From an uncultured Alphaproteobacteria bacterium (lineage in GTDB: Bacteria; Pseudomonadota; Alphaproteobacteria; RF32; CAG-239), in the NCBI GenBank assembly GCA_910577095.1, contig CAJTLY010000001.1, positions 1 to 36,982 on the forward strand: DNA of 36,982 bases, given 5' to 3'. The number at the start of each line of letters is the position of its first letter. Position 1 is the stretch's first letter. This document shows positions 32,843 through 36,982 of the stretch, one piece after another. A program made the position numbers and the translations under genes. The notes under the pieces are model-generated. The model was not told the origin of the DNA. It did no database searches and worked only from the letters and a program-made list of their open reading frames with translations.

Positions 32843-34570
32843 TTATTCTTTGTTTTCCGATCGTTGTTTTTCTTCTTTGGTTTTTAAATAACGGCGGGTC
32901 ATTTTCAGTGCGTTCTGAAAAGTGGAAGCGGTCGAAATGGTATGAAAATCGAGCCCTTCTTTAAGAAACGCATTATGCAAAACGCGCCGGGGTTGCTTTT
33001 TGACGTTGGAAAGAATGATTTTTGTATCGTATTTCTTTATCTTTTTGATAAATTCGATAATGATATTGGCGCCGGTTGCATCGACCACCGGAACATAACC
33101 CATGCGCAAAATCAAAACCTTGGGCGCTTCGTTGATTTTGCGAAAGAAATGCGATACCTGAGACGCGCCGCCGAAAAACAACGGTCCCGACAGCCGAAGC
33201 GACATAACGCCCTTTTCGTGCAGAACCTGCGTCAGATCGCGGCCGCCGCCGTCTTCTTCCAGAACCTGTTCGTCGGTTTCTATCTCAATCTCCCGACTCA
33301 TGCGATGCATAAAGATAACGCTGGCCATGATAAAGCCGACACTGATAGCGGTATTGAGATCGACCAGAACCGTCAACAGCAAAGTTACGATCAGGGTATA
33401 ACGGTCGCCGCGCGGCCCTTGCAACAGTCGGAATATTTTCTGCAAGCCCATCATATTCCAGCCGATGAGTATCAAAATGACCGATAAGCAGGCCAGCGGG
33501 ATGTATTTAACCGTCGGTGAAAGCAACAGCATAAACAACAGCAAAAATACAGACTGCATAATGCCGGAAACCGGAGAATAAGCTTTGGACTTAAAGTTTG
33601 CAGCCGTGCGGGCGATAGCGCCGGTTGCCGGAACGCCGCCGAAAAACATGCTGAAAATGTTGGCAACGCCTTCGCCGATCAGTTCGGCGTTGGAATTGTG
33701 GTTGTCGCCGCTCATGCCGTCGACTACGGTTGCGCTGAGCAAAGATTCCACACCGGCCAGAAAAGCGATTGTTAAACCGCTGGGCAAAACTTTTAAGAGC
33801 AAAGCGACCGAAAGCTCGGGCATATGCGGTGCCGGCAGAAAATGAGGGATGCCGCCGAATTTGTTGCCGATGGTGTCGATGTTCAGTCCGGCAACGGCCA
33901 CCAGTAAAGTTGCTCCGGCCACGCAAATCAGATAGGCCGGGAGTTTCGGTTTTTTAATTTGCAGATACAAAATCGTTGTCAGCGACAGTATGGAAATTGT
34001 CAGCGAAATGCCGCTGAAAGAACTGAGGTTGGCAAAATAGCTCTCCCATTTGGGCAAAAATTCTGCCGGTACATTGTCGATCTTCAAGCCCAGCAGGTCT
34101 TTGATTTGGGTAGAAATCAGCAACAGGCCGATCCCGGCCGTAAAACCGACGACAACCGGGTAGGGAATATATTTAATATACGACCCCAAACGCAGATAGC
34201 CGCTGATAACCAGAACCACGCCGGCAATCAGCATGGTTGCCGCAAGCCCGTTATAGCCGTAGTTCTGCATCACATTGAAGATGACAACCACAAATGCGCC
34301 GGTCGGGCCGCCAATCTGATAACGGCTTCCGCCGAGCAGGGCAATAAAAAAACCGGCAACGATGGCGGTGTACAGTCCTTGTGCCGGCGTGACGCCGGAA
34401 GCAATGGCCAGAGCCATTGCCAGCGGAATTGAAATGACGGCGACGGTTATTCCGGAAATACAGTCGCGGCGAAATTTCTCGAGGTCATATCCCAATTTTA
34501 ATACTTCGTAAATTTTGGGAGCAAATTTTTTGCCGTAATATTTCTTAAAATTCTTCCAGATAGTCTGCAT
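32843..34570 (-). CDS. SulP-family anion transporter with STAS domain
   Basis: An inner-membrane transporter of the SulP/SLC26 family, which carries sulfate, bicarbonate or other anions. The 575 residues start with a cytosolic N-terminus and then about twelve membrane segments from residue 38 (SGITVAVISIPLAMALAIA). Family motifs are GLYTAIVAGFFIALLGGSRY, GGPTGAFVVVIFNV and GGVPATGAIARTAANFKS. A C-terminal STAS domain covers about 450-560 (GVMSLRLSGPLFFGGA, VPVVDATGANII). The substrate is not decided by sequence; no sulfate-assimilation gene is adjacent. The ATG at 34570 is chosen over an upstream start at 34621, because family homology and a purine-rich leader begin there. Confidence 0.93.
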   Translation of the reverse strand: MQTIWKNFKKYYGKKFAPKIYEVLKLGYDLEKFRRDCISGITVAVISIPLAMALAIASGVTPAQGLYTAIVAGFFIALLGGSRYQIGGPTGAFVVVIFNVMQNYGYNGLAATMLIAGVVLVISGYLRLGSYIKYIPYPVVVGFTAGIGLLLISTQIKDLLGLKIDNVPAEFLPKWESYFANLSSFSGISLTISILSLTTILYLQIKKPKLPAYLICVAGATLLVAVAGLNIDTIGNKFGGIPHFLPAPHMPELSVALLLKVLPSGLTIAFLAGVESLLSATVVDGMSGDNHNSNAELIGEGVANIFSMFFGGVPATGAIARTAANFKSKAYSPVSGIMQSVFLLLFMLLLSPTVKYIPLACLSVILILIGWNMMGLQKIFRLLQGPRGDRYTLIVTLLLTVLVDLNTAISVGFIMASVIFMHRMSREIEIETDEQVLEEDGGGRDLTQVLHEKGVMSLRLSGPLFFGGASQVSHFFRKINEAPKVLILRMGYVPVVDATGANIIIEFIKKIKKYDTKIILSNVKKQPRRVLHNAFLKEGLDFHTISTASTFQNALKMTRRYLKTKEEKQRSENKE

Positions 34571-34722
34571 AACGAGTCTTCTTTCTTTTTCTCCTGATTT
34601 TAAACCGTAGCAGAAATACAACTTTTAGCATCGTTGTCAACTGTTTGAGAAAAAAATCAGCGGATTTTTTGTATCTTTGTCGTCGCTGCCGGCGGGTGAA
34701 AGAAAAGACGCACATTAGACAA

Positions 34723-34753
34723 ACAAAACCCCGGATTTTCCGGGGCGTTGTTT
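34723..34753 (-). terminator. Terminator of recA
   Basis: Stem CCCCGGA (34729-34735) pairs with TCCGGGG (34739-34745). On the minus strand TTTTGTTTGT follows. Confidence 0.88.
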
Positions 34754-34775
34754 ATTTGTGGGGCAAATGGAAGAA

Positions 34776-35807
34776 TTAGTTGTCTCCGGCTTCTTCGCCT
34801 TCGTCGTCTCCCATCATTTCCACGGTCAGATGTCCGGCATCGGCCCTAATTTTATTTTCGATTTCATCGGCGATTTCCGGATGATCACGCAGAAAGATTT
34901 TGGCGTTTTCGCGGCCCTGACCGAGTTTCTCGCCCTTGTAGGAGAACCATGCGCCCGACTTCTCAACCAGCCCGGCCTTGACGCCCAGATCAATCAGTTC
35001 GCCGGTTTTGGAAATGCCTTCGCCGTACATAATGTCAAAATCCACCGTCTTGAACGGAGGCGCAACTTTGTTTTTGACGATTTTCACTCTGGTTTGGCTG
35101 CCGATTACTTCGTCTTTGTCCTTGATGGCGCCGACGCGGCGGATGTCCAAACGTACCGAGGCGTAAAATTTGAGGGCGTTGCCGCCGGTCGTGGTTTCGG
35201 GACTTCCGAACATGACGCCGATTTTCATACGAATTTGGTTAATAAAGATAATCAGTGTGTTGGAGCGCGAAACCGTCGACGTGAGTTTGCGCAGCGCCTG
35301 ACTCATTAAGCGTGCCTGCAAGCCCATGTGGGAGTCTCCCATTTCGCCTTCGAGTTCGGCCTTTGGTACCAGGGCGGCGACAGAGTCGACCACCAAAACG
35401 TCAATGGCGCCGGAACGGACCAGCGTATCGGCGATTTCAAGAGCCTGTTCACCCGAGTCCGGTTGTGACACCAGCAGATTTTCGATGTCTACGCCGATTT
35501 TTTTGGCGTAAGACGGATCAAGGGCATGTTCGGCGTCGACAAATGCGCAGATGCCGCCTTTTTTCTGGGCCTGTGCAACTACGCTCAAAGCAAAAGTGGT
35601 TTTACCGGAGCTTTCCGGTCCGTAGATTTCGATAATCCGCCCCTTGGGCAGGCCGCCGATTCCCAAAGCGATGTCGGTTCCGAGCGAACCGGTGGAAATG
35701 GCTTCGATATCGATGTTGGTGTTTTGTCCGAGCCGCATGATCGAACCTTTGCCGAAGGTTCTTTCAATCTGGGTCAGGGCAGCATCAAGCGCTTTATCTT
35801 TTTCCAT
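34776..35807 (-). CDS. recA: Recombinase A
   Basis: RecA forms filaments on single-stranded DNA, promotes strand exchange and triggers LexA self-cleavage. The 343 residues have Walker A GPESSGKTT (63-71), Walker B VLVVDSVAAL, the L2 loop region FINQIRMKIGVMFG-SPETTTGG and an acidic C-terminus (GDDEGEEAGDN) that tempers DNA binding. Length is normal. It is monocistronic, with a terminator at 34723-34753, and divergent from the HD-domain gene. A direct-repeat SOS box lies about 100 bp upstream of the start (35910-35924), so LexA control is likely. Confidence 0.98.
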   Translation of the reverse strand: MEKDKALDAALTQIERTFGKGSIMRLGQNTNIDIEAISTGSLGTDIALGIGGLPKGRIIEIYGPESSGKTTFALSVVAQAQKKGGICAFVDAEHALDPSYAKKIGVDIENLLVSQPDSGEQALEIADTLVRSGAIDVLVVDSVAALVPKAELEGEMGDSHMGLQARLMSQALRKLTSTVSRSNTLIIFINQIRMKIGVMFGSPETTTGGNALKFYASVRLDIRRVGAIKDKDEVIGSQTRVKIVKNKVAPPFKTVDFDIMYGEGISKTGELIDLGVKAGLVEKSGAWFSYKGEKLGQGRENAKIFLRDHPEIADEIENKIRADAGHLTVEMMGDDEGEEAGDN

Positions 35808-35909
35808 ATTGCATACTTTCCTGTTTATTGTTTCTGTTTATTCTTAATATCCGACAATTTGCGGTTGATTGCAAACCGTCGTTAAAACTTATCCGATGAA
35901 AACTACAAT

Positions 35910-35924
35910 GTTCGAATTCTGTTC
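35910..35924 (-). promoter_or_regulatory. Alphaproteobacterial SOS (LexA) box upstream of recA
   Basis: GTTCGAATTCTGTTC is an exact GTTC-N7-GTTC direct repeat, or GAAC-N7-GAAC on the recA strand; this is the LexA site known from Alphaproteobacteria such as Rhodobacter and Rhizobium. A further GAAC in AAGAAC (35932-35937) makes an inverted pair with the second GTTC. It lies between recA and the divergent HD gene and could affect both. Confidence 0.8.
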
Positions 35925-36007
35925 TTTTGGCAAGAACTTTTTTCACGTTTAACCGAAAAATAACCTAAATGTCTTACAATCAAGAAAAATAATCAGGAGC
36001 ACCGGTC

Positions 36008-36829
36008 ATGTTGAAAAAAGCAAAAAACTTATTATGGGAAGAATATCATAAAAATTATCCGGTGGTGAAAGATTCGCCTTATTATGCCGAATATGCCGAC
36101 GAAAAAATTCGTCATTCGCTGCAGGTCCTGGGGGCAGGTAATTATATTATCAGGCATGAGCCGTGGTTTGACAACCGGCCGCAAGAATTCGTCGACACCG
36201 TTAAAACGGCGGTTTTATTGCATGATATTGCCCGTTTTGACGAAATTCGCGAACTTTTTCTCGGCAACCGCCAACCCGGCGATCACAGCCTCATGGGGTG
36301 TGAAAAACTGCGGCGGATACCAGAATACGACAATATTCTGATTACTTTGCCGATCAAGCATCACGGTCATCTGATCGAAGACTTTTATGCCGATCCCGAA
36401 TATCGGAACATTGTTGATCCGCAACTAAAAGAACAAGTCGAAAAAATTATTTTTGCGATTCGCGACGCTGACAAAATCGCCAACTTTAACCTGATTATGA
36501 ATGACGACAAAATGCTGATTCCTTTGTTTGTGCCGACACCGGAACAGGTGGAAGACAAACGGCAGCGAATCTCTCCCGGGCTGTTGGAAAACTTTTGGCA
36601 CCATCGGCCGCTGCTGGTGACGGAAATCAAAACTCAGGCAGATTATATGCTGAGTTATATCGGGTGGCTTTATGACATCAACTACCGCGCTTCGATGTTC
36701 TTTTGCCGCAAACTTAATTTGGTGGAAAAAATGTTTGATACCTTGCAGCGCTTTCATAACGATTTACAACTGAATAAAAAGATGCGTGCAGAAATCAACG
36801 ATTATATAAAACAGCGCTTTGGAATTTAA
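36008..36829 (+). CDS. HD-domain phosphohydrolase of unknown substrate
   Basis: A 273-residue cytoplasmic metal-dependent phosphohydrolase-type protein. The HD pattern is visible in order: His36 in KIRHSLQVL, His72-Asp73 in VLLHDIARF, a His in PGDHSLMG, His residues in IKHHGHL and a distal Asp in RDADKIANF. The substrate (nucleotide, cyclic dinucleotide or other) cannot be told from the motif. The C-terminal third is helical and not recognised. SD AGGAG precedes the ATG. It is divergent from recA and shares the gap with the SOS box. The terminator at 36833-36862 follows. Confidence 0.9.
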   Translation: MLKKAKNLLWEEYHKNYPVVKDSPYYAEYADEKIRHSLQVLGAGNYIIRHEPWFDNRPQEFVDTVKTAVLLHDIARFDEIRELFLGNRQPGDHSLMGCEKLRRIPEYDNILITLPIKHHGHLIEDFYADPEYRNIVDPQLKEQVEKIIFAIRDADKIANFNLIMNDDKMLIPLFVPTPEQVEDKRQRISPGLLENFWHHRPLLVTEIKTQADYMLSYIGWLYDINYRASMFFCRKLNLVEKMFDTLQRFHNDLQLNKKMRAEINDYIKQRFGI

Positions 36830-36832
36830 AAC

Positions 36833-36862
36833 AACACCCCCGATTTTCGGGGGTGTTCTTTT
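36833..36862. terminator. Bidirectional terminator between the HD gene and the right barrel gene
   Basis: An 11-bp stem AACACCCCCGA (36833-36843) / TCGGGGGTGTT (36847-36857) with a TTT loop is followed by CTTTTATTT on the plus strand. It is the same hairpin as at 183-207. Confidence 0.9.
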
Positions 36863-36880
36863 ATTTGCGTTTCGGCTGTT

Positions 36881-36982
36881 TTACCAACTGTAACTTAAAC
36901 CCAAACCGAAGGTCGACGCTTTGTAGTCGTCGCCGAAGGTGTGGTTCGCCCAGCCGTAAGCCGACAGTTGTTCGGTGAAGCC
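36881..36982 (-). CDS. C-terminal end of a second outer-membrane beta-barrel protein (partial)
   Basis: The minus-strand frame is open to the window edge and ends in TAA at 36883-36881. Its last 33 residues (from GFTEQLSAYG to GLSYSW) are identical to the end of the protein at 1-159. It is a paralogue of that gene in opposite orientation; the rest lies outside the window. Confidence 0.72.
   Translation of the reverse strand, partial: GFTEQLSAYGWANHTFGDDYKASTFGLGLSYSW

Larger units (their letters stand above)
36832..36982 (-). repeat. Right copy of the window-flanking inverted repeat
   Basis: This is the reverse complement of about 58-213 with a few substitutions (for example Trp codon context AGTTGG instead of AGCTGG and TAAAAC instead of TAAATC after the stop). 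It ends at the window edge. Confidence 0.9.

Overview
The window looks like chromosomal DNA of an alphaproteobacterium, probably an uncultured host-associated one (inference). The evidence is a ChpT-type histidine phosphotransferase, a direct-repeat SOS box of the alphaproteobacterial form (GTTC-N7-GTTC) upstream of recA, and the pyrH-frr-uppS-cdsA-rseP-bamA-lpxD-fabZ gene order. LPS and Bam genes show a Gram-negative envelope. Most genes have moderate GC and Shine-Dalgarno (SD) sites.

Layout. Bases 1-159 and 36881-36982 are the 3' ends of two nearly identical outer-membrane beta-barrel genes that point into the window, so the window is bounded by an inverted repeat. Bases 239-4481 hold the tightly overlapped operon plsY-dprA-topA (minus). 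Next come a small membrane protein gene, an archaeal/eukaryotic-type proS, a small periplasmic protein and a cold-shock protein. Bases 7739-10251 hold clpP-clpX followed directly by a gene I assign to the protein-glutamine glutaminase (deamidase) family, the most unusual core-genome observation here. Bases 10445-12182 (minus) hold a periplasmic protein of unknown function and chpT. Then come trmFO, a squalene/phytoene synthase-like gene with altered Asp motifs, elbB, a Prx6-type peroxiredoxin, and the envelope cluster pyrH to fabZ. Two exported proteins follow.

Bases 26124-30558 are accessory. A tRNA-Ser(GCT) gene is the attachment site of a decayed prophage. Its 14-bp core is repeated at the right end inside a duplicated 36-bp attR. 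The remnant keeps the catalytic half of a tyrosine integrase, a 5'-truncated portal protein fused to a C-terminal PBECR-type nuclease domain, a structured intergenic element, a 3'-truncated Mu-F-like head protein and a very AT-rich gene resembling the DUF5677 group. Two deletion junctions can be placed from the sequence. The tRNA's original terminator now lies beyond attR, and a phage-derived hairpin has replaced it.

Bases 30600-36880 return to core genes: a small membrane protein behind a consensus promoter, a DEAD-box helicase with a long leader, a SulP transporter, recA and an HD-domain protein.

The best candidates for something undescribed are the glutaminase-like gene coupled to clpX, the portal-nuclease fusion, and the structured element and AT-rich cargo inside the prophage scar. 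No CRISPR array, transposase or rRNA was seen. All assignments come from reading motifs by eye; no database search was run.
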